Source of the DNA: Ornithinimicrobium flavum
GTDB taxonomy: Bacteria; Actinomycetota; Actinomycetes; Actinomycetales; Dermatophilaceae
Direction: 5' to 3'
Assembly: GCF_004526345.1 (NCBI RefSeq)
Contig: NZ_CP038213.1
Coordinates: forward strand, 1,984,001 to 2,048,000
DNA length: 64,000 bases
Of the stretch, positions 48,939 to 58,490 are shown one piece after another. Under the pieces are notes generated by a model. The model worked only from the letters and a program-made list of their open reading frames with translations. It was not told where the DNA came from and did not search any database. Position 1 is the stretch's first letter. Every line of letters begins with the position of its first letter. A program made the translations under genes and the position numbers.

Positions 48939-49126
48939 GGGCTCACCTCCGGGCCGGTCGGTCATGTGGACAGATGTTCGCACTCGCGACGTTACCCGCG
49001 AGCGGCCCCGCCCGGGGCACCGACACGCTGAGAGGGGCGCCCGCGCGGGTGACGCGCCCTCCCCGCGGCGTCGCCCGCCCGCCGGAGGGCAGGGGCCGGA
49101 CGGGGCGGCCGGAGGGGTCCGGGTGG
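48939..49126. other. intergenic gap, ruvC-yebC
   Basis: 188 bp, very GC-rich, without a convincing promoter, hairpin or small gene. It contains the ruvC Shine-Dalgarno. Confidence 0.5.
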
Positions 49127-49894
49127 TCAGTCCTCCTGGAGCTGGGCGAGGACCTCGTCGGAGATGTCGGCGTTGGAGTAGACGTTCTGGACGTCGTCGC
49201 AGTCCTCGAGGGCGTCGATGACCCGCATCACCTTGCGGGCGCCGTCCGCGTCGAGCGGCACCTCCATGCTCGGCACGAAGGTCGCCTCGGCCGAGTCGTA
49301 GTCGAGACCGGCCTCCTGCAGCGCGGTCCGCACCGCCACGACGTCACCGGCGTCGGAGAGGACCTCGAAGCTGTCGCCCAGGTCCTCGATCTCCTCCGCA
49401 CCGGCCTCCAGCAGGACGTCGAGGAGCGCGTCCTCGCTCGTGGCGCCGCCCTCCTGCTCCTTGGGGACGACGACCTGGCCCTTGCGCTCGAAGAGGTAGG
49501 CGACCGAGCCGCTGTCGGCCATCGACCCGCCGTTGCGGGAGAGCGCGGTGCGGACCTCCATGACGGCCCGGTTCTTGTTGTCGGTCAGGCACTCGATGTA
49601 GAGCGCCACCCCGCCGGGTGCGTAGCCCTCGTAGACCAGCGCCTCGTAGCTCGCCCCTCCGGCCTCGGCACCGGAGCCGCGCTTGACCGCGCGGTCGATG
49701 TTGTCGTTGGGGACCGAGCTCTTCTTGGCCTTCTGGATGGCGTCGTAGAGCGTCGGGTTGCCGGCCGGGTCCCCTCCGCCCATCCGGGCAGCGACCTCGA
49801 TGTTCTTGATGAGCTTGGCGAACAGCTTGCCGCGCTTGGCGTCGATCGCGGCCTTCTTGTGCTTGGTCGTCGCCCACTTGGAGTGACCCGACAT
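49127..49894 (-). CDS. yebC: YebC/PmpR-family regulator
   Basis: 255 residues. [25 protein letters not shown] is the family N-terminus; [36 protein letters not shown] and the [12 protein letters not shown] segment follow. YebC proteins bind DNA, and recent work links them to translation of proline-rich stretches. Gene order yebC-ruvC-ruvA-ruvB is usual. ATG with AGGAG upstream. Confidence 0.95.
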   Translation of the reverse strand: MSGHSKWATTKHKKAAIDAKRGKLFAKLIKNIEVAARMGGGDPAGNPTLYDAIQKAKKSSVPNDNIDRAVKRGSGAEAGGASYEALVYEGYAPGGVALYIECLTDNKNRAVMEVRTALSRNGGSMADSGSVAYLFERKGQVVVPKEQEGGATSEDALLDVLLEAGAEEIEDLGDSFEVLSDAGDVVAVRTALQEAGLDYDSAEATFVPSMEVPLDADGARKVMRVIDALEDCDDVQNVYSNADISDEVLAQLQED

Positions 49895-49928
49895 CTGCGT
49901 CTCCTGCTTCCCTCGTCCGGCTCGGAAC

Positions 49929-50573
49929 TCAGCGCCCGATGCTACCTGCCGGGGGCACCGTCCCCGGTGCCCGACCGGCCTGCGCCTCGCGGCACATCCG
50001 CACGAACAGCTCGTGGACCCGGTGGTCGCCGCCGACCTCGGGGTGGAAGGAGGTCGCCAGCAGCCGCCCCTGCCGGACCGCCACGGGGTGTCCCTCGACG
50101 CGGGCGAGCACCTCGACGTCCGGGCCGGTCCGCTCCACCCAGGGCGCCCGGATGAAGACGGCCCGCACCGGACGGGTGGGGTCCGTCAGGCCGGCCACCT
50201 CCAGGTCCGTCTCGAAGGACTCGACCTGACGGCCGAAGGCGTTGCGGCGCACCGTCATGTCGATGCCGCCGAAGGACTGCTGCTCCCGGTGCCCGTCCAG
50301 GATCTCCTGCGCCAGCTGGATCATCCCGGCGCAGGACCCGTAGACGGGAAGTCCCTCCGCGATCAGCCGACGGATGGGCTCGTGCAGCCCGAACACCCTG
50401 GCCAGCCGGTCGATGGTGGTCGACTCACCGCCCGGCACCACGAGCCCGGCCAGGCCCTCCAGCTCGGCCGGCCGCCGCACCCGCCGGGGCTCGGCCCCCG
50501 CGGCGCGTAGGGCCGCCTCGTGCTCGCGGACGTCGCCCTGGACGGCCAGGACACCGATGAGCGGCGCGCTCAC
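49929..50573 (-). CDS. pdxT: PLP synthase glutaminase subunit
   Basis: 214 residues. [17 protein letters not shown], oxyanion [11 protein letters not shown], catalytic Cys in [12 protein letters not shown], His/Glu in [11 protein letters not shown]. Supplies ammonia to PdxS for pyridoxal 5'-phosphate. GTG start; 25 nt after the pdxS stop. Confidence 0.96.
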   Translation of the reverse strand: MSAPLIGVLAVQGDVREHEAALRAAGAEPRRVRRPAELEGLAGLVVPGGESTTIDRLARVFGLHEPIRRLIAEGLPVYGSCAGMIQLAQEILDGHREQQSFGGIDMTVRRNAFGRQVESFETDLEVAGLTDPTRPVRAVFIRAPWVERTGPDVEVLARVEGHPVAVRQGRLLATSFHPEVGGDHRVHELFVRMCREAQAGRAPGTVPPAGSIGR

Positions 50574-50598
50574 CGGGGCGCCCCGTCGCCGCCCGGTC

Positions 50599-51504
50599 TC
50601 ACCACCCGCGCTCGGCGAGGCGGTGGGGCTGGGCGATCTCGTCCACGTTGATGCCCACCATGGCCTCGCCCAGCCCGCGGGAGACCTCGGCGATGGTGTC
50701 GGGGTCGTCGTGGAAGGTCGTCGCCTTGACGATCGCGGCCGCGCGCTGCGCCGGGTTGCCGGACTTGAAGATGCCCGACCCGACGAACACCCCCTCCGCG
50801 CCCAGCTGCATCATCATGGCCGCGTCGGCGGGCGTGGCGATCCCTCCGGCGGTGAAGAGCACCACCGGCAGCTTGCCCGCCCGGGCGACCTCCTTGACCA
50901 GGTCGTAGGGCGCCTGCAGCTCCTTGGCCGCGACGTAGAGCTCGTCCTCGGCCATCCCCTGGAGGCGGCGCATCTCCGCCCGGATGGTGCGCATGTGGGT
51001 GGTGGCGTTCGAGACATCGCCGGTGCCCGCCTCCCCCTTGGACCGGATCATGGCGGCACCCTCGGTGATGCGGCGCAGCGCCTCACCCAGGTTGGTCGCG
51101 CCGCACACGAAGGGCACGGTGAAGGCCCACTTGTCGATGTGGTTGGCGTAGTCGGCCGGGGTGAGCACCTCCGACTCGTCCACGTAGTCCACGCCCAGGC
51201 TCTGCAGGACCTGCGCCTCGACGAAGTGACCGATCCGGGCCTTGGCCATGACCGGGATGGAGACGGCCTCGATGATCCCGTCGATCATGTCCGGGTCGCT
51301 CATCCGGGAGACCCCGCCCTGGGCCCGGATGTCGGCGGGCACCCGCTCCAGGGCCATGACGGCCACCGCGCCGGCGTCCTCGGCGATCTTGGCCTGGTCG
51401 GGGGTGACGACATCCATGATCACGCCGCCCTTGAGCATGTCGGCCATGCCGCGCTTGACGCGGGTCGTGCCGGTGGCGTGGTCGGTCTGCGTGGGCTCGC
51501 TCAT
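50599..51504 (-). CDS. pdxS: PLP synthase lyase subunit
   Basis: 301 residues. [42 protein letters not shown], the imine-forming lysine in [14 protein letters not shown], and [16 protein letters not shown]. Makes PLP from ribose 5-phosphate, glyceraldehyde 3-phosphate and ammonia; feeds PLP enzymes here such as GcvP and HisC. Confidence 0.97.
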   Translation of the reverse strand: MSEPTQTDHATGTTRVKRGMADMLKGGVIMDVVTPDQAKIAEDAGAVAVMALERVPADIRAQGGVSRMSDPDMIDGIIEAVSIPVMAKARIGHFVEAQVLQSLGVDYVDESEVLTPADYANHIDKWAFTVPFVCGATNLGEALRRITEGAAMIRSKGEAGTGDVSNATTHMRTIRAEMRRLQGMAEDELYVAAKELQAPYDLVKEVARAGKLPVVLFTAGGIATPADAAMMMQLGAEGVFVGSGIFKSGNPAQRAAAIVKATTFHDDPDTIAEVSRGLGEAMVGINVDEIAQPHRLAERGW

Positions 51505-51573
51505 GCGGGTCTCTCTTCGGGGGGAGGGTATGAGGCGGACGCTGCGGGGGGAGGCCAAGGCGTCGCACCGGCC

Positions 51574-51579
51574 ATTCTA
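51574..51579 (-). promoter_or_regulatory. pdxS: candidate -10 box of pdxS
   Basis: TAGAAT, about 70 nt upstream of the pdxS ATG; no -35 seen. Confidence 0.4.
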
Positions 51580-51605
51580 CGACCTCGCTCGTGGCCTCCG
51601 ACCGC

Positions 51606-51629
51606 GGTGCCGGGACGACCCCGGGCACC
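51606..51629 (-). terminator. stem-loop after HIT gene
   Basis: GGTGCCCGGG pairs with CCCGGCACC with one bulge, 18 nt beyond the HIT stop. Confidence 0.5.
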
Positions 51630-51646
51630 GTGCAGGACCGGTCGGG

Positions 51647-52183
51647 CTACTCCTGCGGCCAGGCCGCCACGAGCTGGCGTCGGACGTCGTCGAGGAGCTG
51701 GGGAAGGGCCTTGGTGCGGCCCACGATCGGCAGGAAGTTGGCGTCACCGCCCCAGCGCGGGACGACGTGCTGGTGCAGGTGGGCCGCGACCCCGGCCCCG
51801 GCGACCTCGCCCTGGTTCATCCCCAGGTTGAAGCCGTGAGGGCCGCTGGCCGCCTGCACGGCGCGCATGGCGGACTTGGTCAGCCGGGTGAACTCCTCGG
51901 TCTCCTCCTCCGTGAGGTCTAGGTAGAGCGGGACGTGCCGGTAGGGGCAGATGAGCAGGTGGCCGGGGTTGTAGGGGAAGAGGTTGAGCACGACGTAGCA
52001 GGAGACGCCGCGGTGCACGATGAGGCCCTCGGCGTCCTCCTTCCCGGGCGCCGCGCAGAAGGGGCATCCCTGCCCTGCCGACTCGCTGGGCCGCTCCCCC
52101 CTCACGTAGGCCATCCGGTGAGGCGTCCACAGCCGCTCGAACCCGTCGGGGGAACCAGCCAGGTCAGCGGCGTCCTCGGTCAT
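51647..52183 (-). CDS. HIT-domain nucleotide hydrolase/AP4A phosphorylase-like
   Basis: 178 residues. Two N-terminal cysteines CPFC near residue 41 (zinc), HRGVSCYVVLNLFPYNPGHLLICPYRHV-type text and the HIT triad HLHQHVVPRW. Similar to Rv2613c of M. tuberculosis, an AP4A phosphorylase, and in the same thrS-HIT neighbourhood. ATG with a -10 box 7 nt upstream. Confidence 0.92.
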   Translation of the reverse strand: MTEDAADLAGSPDGFERLWTPHRMAYVRGERPSESAGQGCPFCAAPGKEDAEGLIVHRGVSCYVVLNLFPYNPGHLLICPYRHVPLYLDLTEEETEEFTRLTKSAMRAVQAASGPHGFNLGMNQGEVAGAGVAAHLHQHVVPRWGGDANFLPIVGRTKALPQLLDDVRRQLVAAWPQE

Positions 52184-52190
52184 GGGGCCG

Positions 52191-52196
52191 ATCCTA
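52191..52196 (-). promoter_or_regulatory. -10 box of HIT gene (leaderless)
   Basis: TAGGAT ends 7 nt before the ATG at 52183. Confidence 0.55.
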
Positions 52197-52235
52197 GACG
52201 GGAACACCCGCGCCGCCGGGTCGGTTGCCGCACCC

Positions 52236-52753
52236 ATGAACGAGGATCTGCACGTCCTGGCCGACGGAGCCGCCGACGAGGCCCGGCCCCCGGCCTACCT
52301 GCCGAGCGGCAGAGCGGTGTCGCCCGGCAGCTGGCGGACATCGACCGGGCCGGCACCACCGACGCCGCCCAGATCCAGGGGCGGCCGATCGTGGTGGTGA
52401 CGATGCGGGGCGCCCGCAGCGGGATGCTCCGGCGCGTCCCCCTCATGCGGGTCGAGCACGAGGGCAGCTACCTCGCCGTCGCGAGCAAGGGTGGCGCCCC
52501 GGAGCACCCGCACTGGTTCCACAACGTGGTGGCCCACCCCGACGTCCTGGTCCAGGATGGCTCCCGCCAGCACCCCCTGCGTGCCCGGCTCCTCCAGGAC
52601 GGTCCCGAGCGCGACACCTGGTGGGAGCGCGCCGTGGCGGCGTTCCCGCCGTACGCCGACTACCAGGCGGGTACCACGCGGCAGATCCCGCTCTTCCTGC
52701 TGGCTCCGCCCCGCGGGCCCCACACGGGCCGGCGCGACCACGGCGACGGCTGA
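52236..52753 (+). CDS. deazaflavin-dependent nitroreductase-family protein (apparent frameshift)
   Basis: About 172 residues after repair. MNEDLHVLADGAADEARPPAYLP joins ERQSGVARQLADIDRAGT when one base is added near 52312-52314. Core: GRPIVVVTMRGARSGMLRRVPLMRVEHEG-type text, YLAVASKGGAPEHPHWFHNVVAHPDV, and WWERAVAAFPPYADYQAGT. This is the DDN/F420H2-dependent family (DUF385) of split-barrel enzymes; the physiological substrate is unknown. No Shine-Dalgarno is visible. Confidence 0.85.
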
Positions 52754-52765
52754 CGCGCCGGCGCC

Positions 52766-53257
52766 TCAGGGGCTGGTCGGCAGACTGACGCGCCGGAGCG
52801 GCAGGACGTCCGCGCGGGCCCCGTCCAGGACGGCGGTCGGCAGCCGGACGTCGTGCGCCACCTCCACCGCCGGGTAGCCCTCCCGCCGGGCCCAGGAGAC
52901 GATCCCCCGGACCAGGGCCAGGGTCACCGCCTCCGCCCGGGGCTCCTCCTCGACCAGGGCCTCGAGCAGGACCAGCTCGGGGGTCCCGGGTCCCACGCGG
53001 GGCAGGAGCGGCACGCGGCAGATCGTCATCCCCACGTGCTCCCCGTCCGCCTCCGCGACCCAGGCCGGCAGGTCGAGGGACCGCTGCTGCCAGGACCGGG
53101 CGAAGGCCTGGACGTGCGAGGGGCCGCCGGGCCGGGCTGCGGGTGTCCGGCCACGACGGCGCAGGGACTGCAGGTGCAGGGCGCCCAGCAGGAGAGCCTC
53201 GTCGTCGGGCACGGTCCGCACGCGCACCGCGGCGGCCGACTCACCCAGCGACGGCAT
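52766..53257 (-). CDS. possible GNAT-like acetyltransferase
   Basis: 163 residues. LPAWVAEADGEHVGMTICRV resembles the central strands of a GNAT fold and VTLALVRGIVSWARREGYPAVEVAHDV the region after the acetyl-CoA loop, but the R/Q-x-x-G-x-G/A motif is not clear. GGAGG is upstream of the ATG. Next upstream is thrS, 32 nt away, so it may be co-transcribed. Confidence 0.6.
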   Translation of the reverse strand: MPSLGESAAAVRVRTVPDDEALLLGALHLQSLRRRGRTPAARPGGPSHVQAFARSWQQRSLDLPAWVAEADGEHVGMTICRVPLLPRVGPGTPELVLLEALVEEEPRAEAVTLALVRGIVSWARREGYPAVEVAHDVRLPTAVLDGARADVLPLRRVSLPTSP

Positions 53258-53289
53258 ACCCCTGGCCCTCCGACACGCGGCCCGCCCGC

Positions 53290-55281
53290 TCAGACCTGCA
53301 CGCGGCTGCGCACGGCGGCGGTGATCTCCGCGACCGCATCCGCGACCGGCACGCCGTTCTTCTGCGAGCCGTCCCGGTAGCGGAAGGACACCGCGCCGGC
53401 CTCGCGGTCCTCGCCCCCGGCGATGAGGATGAAGGGGGCCTTGCTCCTGCTGGCGTTGCGGATCTTCTTCGGGAAACGGTCGTCGGAGAGGTCCAGCTCC
53501 ACGCGGATGCCCTCGGCCCGCAGCTGCCCCTCGACGTCGCGCAGGTAGTCGTCGAAGTCCTCGGCGACCGGGACCCCGACCACCTGCACGGGGGCCAGCC
53601 AGGGCGGGAACATGCCGGCGTAGTGCTCGATGAGCACCCCCATGAACCGCTCGATGGCACCGAACTTGGCCGAGTGGATCATCACCGGCTGCTGGCGCGA
53701 GCCGTCCGCGGCGGAGTACTCGAGCCCGAAGCGCTCGGGCTGGTTGAAGTCGTACTGGATGGTCGACATCTGCCAGCTACGCCCGATCGCGTCGCGGGCC
53801 TGGACGGAGATCTTCGGGCCGTAGTAGGCCGCACCCCCCGGGTCCGCGACGAGCTCGATGCCGGACTCGACGGCGACCTGCTCCAGCACGGCCGTCGCCT
53901 CCGCCCACTGCTCGTCGGAGCCGATGAACTTGTCCTTCTTCTCCCCGGTCTCGTCCCGGGTCGACAGCTCCAGGTAGTAGTCGTCCAGGCCGAAGTCGCG
54001 CAGCAGCCCCAGGACGAAGTCCAGCAGGTGCTTGATCTCCCCGGGTGCCTGCTCCTTGGTGACGTAGGAGTGGCTGTCGTCCTGGGTGATCATCCGCACG
54101 CGGGTCAGCCCCTGCAGCACGCCGGACTTCTCGTTGCGGTAGACCGTGCCGAACTCGAAGTAGCGCAGCGGGAGGTCCCGGTAGGACCGCTGCTGGGACC
54201 GGTAGATGAGGTTGTGCATCGGGCAGTTCATCGCCTTGATGCGGTAGGCCTGACCGTCGTCGTCCAGCGGCGGCATCATGCCGTCGGCGTAGTAGGGCAG
54301 GTGCCCGGAGGTGTGGAACAGCCCCTCCTTGGACAGGTGCGGGGTGGTGACGTAGGAGAAGCCGGCTTTCACGTGCGCCTGCCAGACGTAGTCCTCCATG
54401 GTGCGCCGCAGAATCGCGCCCTTGGGGTGGAACACCGGCAGGCCGGGGCCGACCTCCTCCGGGAAGGAGAAGAGATCCATCTCCGCCCCGAGCCTGCGGT
54501 GGTCGCGGCGCTCGGCCTCGGCGAGCCGCTCGAGGTAGGCCTTGAGGTCGTCCTTCGTCGCCCACGCGGTGCCGTAGATCCGCTGCAGCTGCGGGTTCTT
54601 CTCCGAGCCGCGCCAGTAGGCGGCCGCGCTGCGCATGAGCTTGAAGCCGTTGGCGATGAGCTTGGTCGTCGGCACGTGCGGGCCGCGGCACAGGTCGCCC
54701 CAGACGACCTCACCGGTCCGGTCGAGGTTGTCGTAGATGGTCAGCTGGGAGCCGCCGACCTCCACGCTCGCGCCCTCCGCCGCATCGTCGGCGGCACCGC
54801 CCTTGAGGCCGATGAGCTCCAGCTTGTAGGGCTCGTCGGCCAGCTCCTGCCGCGCCTGCTCGTCGGAGACCTCGCGCCGGGCGAAGGTCTGCCCGCTGTT
54901 GATGATCTTCTGCATCGAGCGCTCGAGCGCCTTGAGGTCGTCCGGGGTGAACGGCTCGGCGACGTCGAAGTCGTAGTAGAAGCCGTCGCGGATCGGCGGG
55001 CCGATCCCGAGCTTCGCCTCCGGGAAGGCCTGCTGCACGGCCTGCGCGAGCACGTGGGCGCAGGAGTGGCGCAGCACGGCCAGCCCCTCGTCCTCGGTGA
55101 CCAGGACCGGCTCCAAGACGTCACCGTCCTGGAGCACGTGGGCCAGGTCGCGCAGCTCGCCGGCCACGCGCGCCACGACGACCTGACGGTCGTCGGCGAA
55201 GAGGTCACCCGCGGTGGTGCCCTGCTCCACCGTGCGCTCGCTCCCTGCGACGACGACACTGACGGGGATCTGGCTGGGCAC
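53290..55281 (-). CDS. thrS: threonyl-tRNA synthetase
   Basis: 663 residues. TGS domain ([15 protein letters not shown]), editing domain with [26 protein letters not shown] and CRGPHVPTT, class II motifs: [51 protein letters not shown], anticodon domain [15 protein letters not shown]. Full length. GTG with GAGGAG upstream. Confidence 0.97.
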   Translation of the reverse strand: MPSQIPVSVVVAGSERTVEQGTTAGDLFADDRQVVVARVAGELRDLAHVLQDGDVLEPVLVTEDEGLAVLRHSCAHVLAQAVQQAFPEAKLGIGPPIRDGFYYDFDVAEPFTPDDLKALERSMQKIINSGQTFARREVSDEQARQELADEPYKLELIGLKGGAADDAAEGASVEVGGSQLTIYDNLDRTGEVVWGDLCRGPHVPTTKLIANGFKLMRSAAAYWRGSEKNPQLQRIYGTAWATKDDLKAYLERLAEAERRDHRRLGAEMDLFSFPEEVGPGLPVFHPKGAILRRTMEDYVWQAHVKAGFSYVTTPHLSKEGLFHTSGHLPYYADGMMPPLDDDGQAYRIKAMNCPMHNLIYRSQQRSYRDLPLRYFEFGTVYRNEKSGVLQGLTRVRMITQDDSHSYVTKEQAPGEIKHLLDFVLGLLRDFGLDDYYLELSTRDETGEKKDKFIGSDEQWAEATAVLEQVAVESGIELVADPGGAAYYGPKISVQARDAIGRSWQMSTIQYDFNQPERFGLEYSAADGSRQQPVMIHSAKFGAIERFMGVLIEHYAGMFPPWLAPVQVVGVPVAEDFDDYLRDVEGQLRAEGIRVELDLSDDRFPKKIRNASRSKAPFILIAGGEDREAGAVSFRYRDGSQKNGVPVADAVAEITAAVRSRVQV

Positions 55282-55351
55282 GGGTGCGCTCCTCGGTGGT
55301 GGGCGGGTGGGGCGGTGCACCGGCGGGTCGGGCCGCGCCGGTGCCCTGCAA

Positions 55352-55357
55352 ACCCTA
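55352..55357 (-). promoter_or_regulatory. thrS: candidate -10 box of thrS
   Basis: TAGGGT, about 70 nt upstream of the GTG; it diverges from the NUDIX promoter 30 bp away. No T-box is visible. Confidence 0.4.
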
Positions 55358-55386
55358 CCGCCAGCGCCACGGCACACCCGCACGGT

Positions 55387-55392
55387 TATCGT
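55387..55392 (+). promoter_or_regulatory. -10 box of NUDIX gene (leaderless)
   Basis: TATCGT ends 6 nt before the GTG at 55399. Confidence 0.55.
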
Positions 55393-55398
55393 CGCCCG

Positions 55399-55899
55399 GT
55401 GGGACACGTCGAGGACCGGGAGCCCCCGGACGGGATCGTCAAGCACTTCACGGTGGCGGTCTTCGTCGTCAGCGCCGGCCACGTGCTGCTGCACCCCCAC
55501 CCGAAGGTCGGTCTGTGGCTCCCGCCCGGCGGCCACATCGAGCCGCACGAGCTGCCCGACGACGCGGCGACGCGGGAGACGACGGAGGAGACGGGACTGA
55601 CGGTGCGCCTGGTCGGTGCCGCGGGCATCGAGCACGACGCCCCGGGCTCACCCCGCCAGCTGCTCCGGCCGGAGGGCGTCCAGGTGGAGGACATCTCCCC
55701 CGGGCACCAGCACATCGACCTCATCTACTTCGCGGTGCCGGACCCGGACGTCCCGCTCCCGAGGGTCCAGGAGGACGAGGGTATGCGGTGGGTCGACCGG
55801 TCCGCCCTGGGGGCGCTGCCGGTCACGGCCGAGGTCGCGCAGTGGGTCGACCTGGCGCTCCGGGAGGTCCCGCGGCGGCTGGGCACGGCCGCCCGCTGA
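55399..55899 (+). CDS. NUDIX hydrolase
   Basis: 166 residues. Complete NUDIX box G-x5-E-x7-R-E-x2-E-E-x-[21 protein letters not shown] followed by TGL, near residues 55-77. [11 protein letters not shown] precedes it. Hydrolyses a nucleoside diphosphate linked to another moiety; the substrate is not evident. Confidence 0.92.
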   Translation: MGHVEDREPPDGIVKHFTVAVFVVSAGHVLLHPHPKVGLWLPPGGHIEPHELPDDAATRETTEETGLTVRLVGAAGIEHDAPGSPRQLLRPEGVQVEDISPGHQHIDLIYFAVPDPDVPLPRVQEDEGMRWVDRSALGALPVTAEVAQWVDLALREVPRRLGTAAR

Positions 55900-55927
55900 G
55901 CGCACCGGGTCGGTGGGTGCCCGCGGT

Positions 55928-55933
55928 TAGGGT
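55928..55933 (+). promoter_or_regulatory. -10 box of RecB-like nuclease gene (leaderless)
   Basis: TAGGGT ends 7 nt before the ATG at 55941. Confidence 0.55.
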
Positions 55934-55940
55934 GAGCCGC

Positions 55941-56843
55941 ATGCAGGGTGCACCGGCGGGCGTGGACGGGCCGGCGGCCGGGGCGCCGTCGCCCTCCCGG
56001 GCGTCGTCGCCCTCCCGTGCGCTGTCCCCCTCCCGGGCCGCGGACTTCATGCAGTGCCCGATGCTCTACCGCTTCCGGGTCGTCGACCAGCTCCCGGAGC
56101 CCGTCAGCGCCGCCGCGGCGCGCGGGACCCTGGTCCACGCCGTCCTCGAGCACCTCTTCGACCTGCCGGCCGCCGAGCGCACCCCGGAGGCCGCCCTGTC
56201 CCTCGTCCCCTCCGAGTGGGCCCGCCTGCTGGACGAGCGACCGGAGCTGTCACAGCTGGACGAGGAGCTGCCCGGCGAGGAGACGAGCCACCTGCTGCGG
56301 CGCTGGTTCGACCTGGAGGACCCCACCGGCCTGGAGCCCGCGGAGCGGGAGCTCTACGTCGAGGCCGATCTGGGCGACCTCGTCATCCGGGGCTACGTCG
56401 ACCGGCTCGACGCCGCGCCGGACGGTCGGCTCCGGGTCGTCGACTACAAGACCGGTCGGGCCCCCTCTGAGGCCTTCGAGGGACGGGCCCTGTTCCAGCT
56501 CAAGTTCTACGCCCTGGCCCTGTGGCGCAGCACCGGCGTCCTGCCGAGCCGTCTCCAGCTGGTCTACCCCCGCGACCGCACCGTGCTGTGGATCGACCCG
56601 ACCGAGGCCGAGCTGCTGGCCACCGAGCGCAAGGTGCGGGCCCTGTGGTCAGCGATCGAGGACGTGGCCACACAGGGCTCGTGGCGCCCCCGCCGGGGGC
56701 CGGCGTGCTCCTGGTGCGCGCACCGGGCCCTCTGCCCGGCGTGGGGCGGCACTCCTCCACCGCTGCCTCCGTACGCGCGGGCCCGCGCCCTGGACCCCCG
56801 CGCCGCGGGACTCACCGGCCCGCGGGCCGAGGACACGGAGTAG
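55941..56843 (+). CDS. RecB-family PD-(D/E)XK nuclease with Fe-S cysteines
   Basis: 300 residues. A Ser/Pro/Arg/Ala repeat (SPSRAx three times) precedes SRAADFMQCPMLYRFRVVD. Nuclease motifs: GTLVHAVLEHLF, GYVDRLDAAPDG, VVDYKTGRAP and LFQLKFYALAL. Four cysteines (QCP near the start; CSWCAHRALC near the end) match the 4Fe-4S staple of AddB/Cas4-like nucleases. Standalone, like Rv2119 of M. tuberculosis; a DNA repair role is likely but unproven. Confidence 0.9.
   Translation: MQGAPAGVDGPAAGAPSPSRASSPSRALSPSRAADFMQCPMLYRFRVVDQLPEPVSAAAARGTLVHAVLEHLFDLPAAERTPEAALSLVPSEWARLLDERPELSQLDEELPGEETSHLLRRWFDLEDPTGLEPAERELYVEADLGDLVIRGYVDRLDAAPDGRLRVVDYKTGRAPSEAFEGRALFQLKFYALALWRSTGVLPSRLQLVYPRDRTVLWIDPTEAELLATERKVRALWSAIEDVATQGSWRPRRGPACSWCAHRALCPAWGGTPPPLPPYARARALDPRAAGLTGPRAEDTE
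55989..56042 (+). repeat. three 18-bp units encoding SPSRAx
   Basis: Imperfect tandem 18-bp repeat (TCGCCCTCCCGGGCGTCG and variants), just upstream of the conserved nuclease domain. Confidence 0.8.
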
Positions 56844-56856
56844 CCGCCGGGCGCGC

Positions 56857-57705
56857 CTACCCGGAGTCGTCGCGACGCCGGAGGTAGCGCTCGAACTCCT
56901 TGGCGATCGCGTCGCCCGAGGCCTCCGGCAGGTCGGCCGTGTCCTGGGCCTCCTCCAGCTGGCGGACGTAGTCGGCGACCTCCTCGTCGCTCGCCGCGAG
57001 CTCGTCCACCCCCCGCTCCCAGGCCCGGGCCGCCTCCTGGATCGCGCTGTCGTCCAGGACGCAGTCGAGCAGCTCCTCGATCTGGCCGAGCAGCGCCAGC
57101 GACGCCTTCGGGGAGGGCGCACCCCCGGCGTAGTGCGGGACGGCCGCCCAGCAGGAGAGCGCCGGCAGCTCGTGCTGCCGGGCCTCCTCGGTGAGCACGC
57201 CCACGATGCCGGTGGGCCCCTCGTAGCTGCTGCGCTCGACGTCCTCGCCGCTGGCGAGCAGGCTGTCGTCCTCGGTCGTGAGGCTCACCGGGATGGGCCG
57301 CGTGTGGGGCACGTCCGCGAGCAGACCCCCCAGCACCACCACCAGCTCGGACCCCTGGTCCAGCAGGTAGGACAGCAGGTCGAGGGCGAAGGTGCGCCAC
57401 CGCACCGACGGCTCGATGCCGTGGACGAGGAGCACGTCGCGGCCGACCGGGGTGTCGCGGGCCAGCAGCACCCGGGTCGTGGGCCAGCGCACGGTCCGCC
57501 GACCGTCGACGTTGACGACCTGGGGACGGTTGACCTGGAAGTCGTAGTAGTCCTCCGGGTCGACGGCGGCCACGACCTCGGCCTTCCACATCGTCGCGAG
57601 ATGCTTGACCACGGCCGAGGCGCACTCCCCGGCGTCGTTCCACCCCTCGAAGGCGGCGATGACGATCGGGTCCCTCAGCTCACCGACGTCCTGCAGCTCG
57701 ATCAT
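56857..57705 (-). CDS. PAC2-family protein
   Basis: 282 residues. MIELQDVGELRDPIVIAAFEGWNDAGECAS opens the PAC2 domain; LVVVLGGLLADVPHTRPIPV and GPTGIVGVL follow. PAC2 proteins are named after a proteasome assembly chaperone, but in Actinobacteria their role is unknown. ATG with GGAAGG upstream; divergent from the HAD gene. Confidence 0.9.
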   Translation of the reverse strand: MIELQDVGELRDPIVIAAFEGWNDAGECASAVVKHLATMWKAEVVAAVDPEDYYDFQVNRPQVVNVDGRRTVRWPTTRVLLARDTPVGRDVLLVHGIEPSVRWRTFALDLLSYLLDQGSELVVVLGGLLADVPHTRPIPVSLTTEDDSLLASGEDVERSSYEGPTGIVGVLTEEARQHELPALSCWAAVPHYAGGAPSPKASLALLGQIEELLDCVLDDSAIQEAARAWERGVDELAASDEEVADYVRQLEEAQDTADLPEASGDAIAKEFERYLRRRDDSG

Positions 57706-57755
57706 GGGCACCTTCCGAACGCTCGACGAGGGCCGGGGCCAACCAGCCTCCGACC

Positions 57756-57761
57756 ACCCTA
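57756..57761 (-). promoter_or_regulatory. -10 box of PAC2 gene
   Basis: TAGGGT, giving a leader of about 45 nt with GGAAGG; back-to-back with the HAD-gene promoter. Confidence 0.45.
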
Positions 57762-57776
57762 ATCTCCTCGGGCGGC

Positions 57777-57782
57777 TAGCGT
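57777..57782 (+). promoter_or_regulatory. -10 box of HAD phosphatase gene (leaderless)
   Basis: TAGCGT ends 8 nt before the GTG at 57791. Confidence 0.5.
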
Positions 57783-57790
57783 GGTCGCCC

Positions 57791-58480
57791 GTGACACCTC
57801 CCCCGCCCGCCCTGCCCGCAGCCGTCCTGTGGGACATGGACGGCACCATCATCGACACCGAGCCCTACTGGATCGCCGAGGAGCACCTGCTCGTCGAGGC
57901 CGCCGGAGGGGTGTGGTCGGAGGCCGACGCGCACGACCTGGTCGGCCAGGACCTGCTGCACTCCGCGAGGATCATCCTGGAGCGCACGCCGGTCACGGGC
58001 ACCCCCGAGGACGTGGTGCACCGGCTGCTCCACGCCGTCGCGCGCCGCACGCGCGAGCGCCTCCCCTGGCGTCCGGGGGCGCGCGAGCTGCTGGCCGAGC
58101 TCGGGGACCGGGGGGTCCCCTGCGCGCTGGTGACCATGTCCTGGACGACCCTCGCGGAGGTGCTGGTCGACCGGCTGCCGGAGGGCACGTTCGCCGCGGT
58201 CGTCACCGGTGAGCAGGTCGCTCACGGCAAGCCGCACCCCGAGCCCTACCTGGAGGCCGCGCGCCGGCTGGGGGTGGACCCCGCGGCGTGCGTGGCGCTC
58301 GAGGACTCCCCCACCGGGGCGGCGTCCGCGACGGCTGCCGGGGTGCCCACCCTGGTGGTCCCCCACGTCGTGGCGGTCCCGGAGATGGCGGGGGCCGTGC
58401 ACGTCGCGAGCCTGGCCGGCGTGGGCGCCGAGGACCTGCTCCGGCTGGTGCGGGCTGCCGGCCCGGCGCCCAGCGCCTGA
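57791..58480 (+). CDS. HAD-superfamily phosphatase
   Basis: 229 residues. Nucleophile DMDGTIIDTEPYW, motif II in CALVTMSWTT, motif III Lys in AHGKPHPEPYLEAARRLG, motif IV ALEDSPTGAASATAAGVPTLVV. Beta-phosphoglucomutase-like subgroup with a helical cap; substrate unknown. Convergent with mshC. Confidence 0.93.
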   Translation: MTPPPPALPAAVLWDMDGTIIDTEPYWIAEEHLLVEAAGGVWSEADAHDLVGQDLLHSARIILERTPVTGTPEDVVHRLLHAVARRTRERLPWRPGARELLAELGDRGVPCALVTMSWTTLAEVLVDRLPEGTFAAVVTGEQVAHGKPHPEPYLEAARRLGVDPAACVALEDSPTGAASATAAGVPTLVVPHVVAVPEMAGAVHVASLAGVGAEDLLRLVRAAGPAPSA

Positions 58481-58490
58481 CGCGCGGCGC

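Noticed and set aside
55282..55398. T-box leader on thrS
   Set aside because: No T-box sequence (UGGN) or specifier stem in the short leader; Actinobacteria use T-boxes mainly on ileS.
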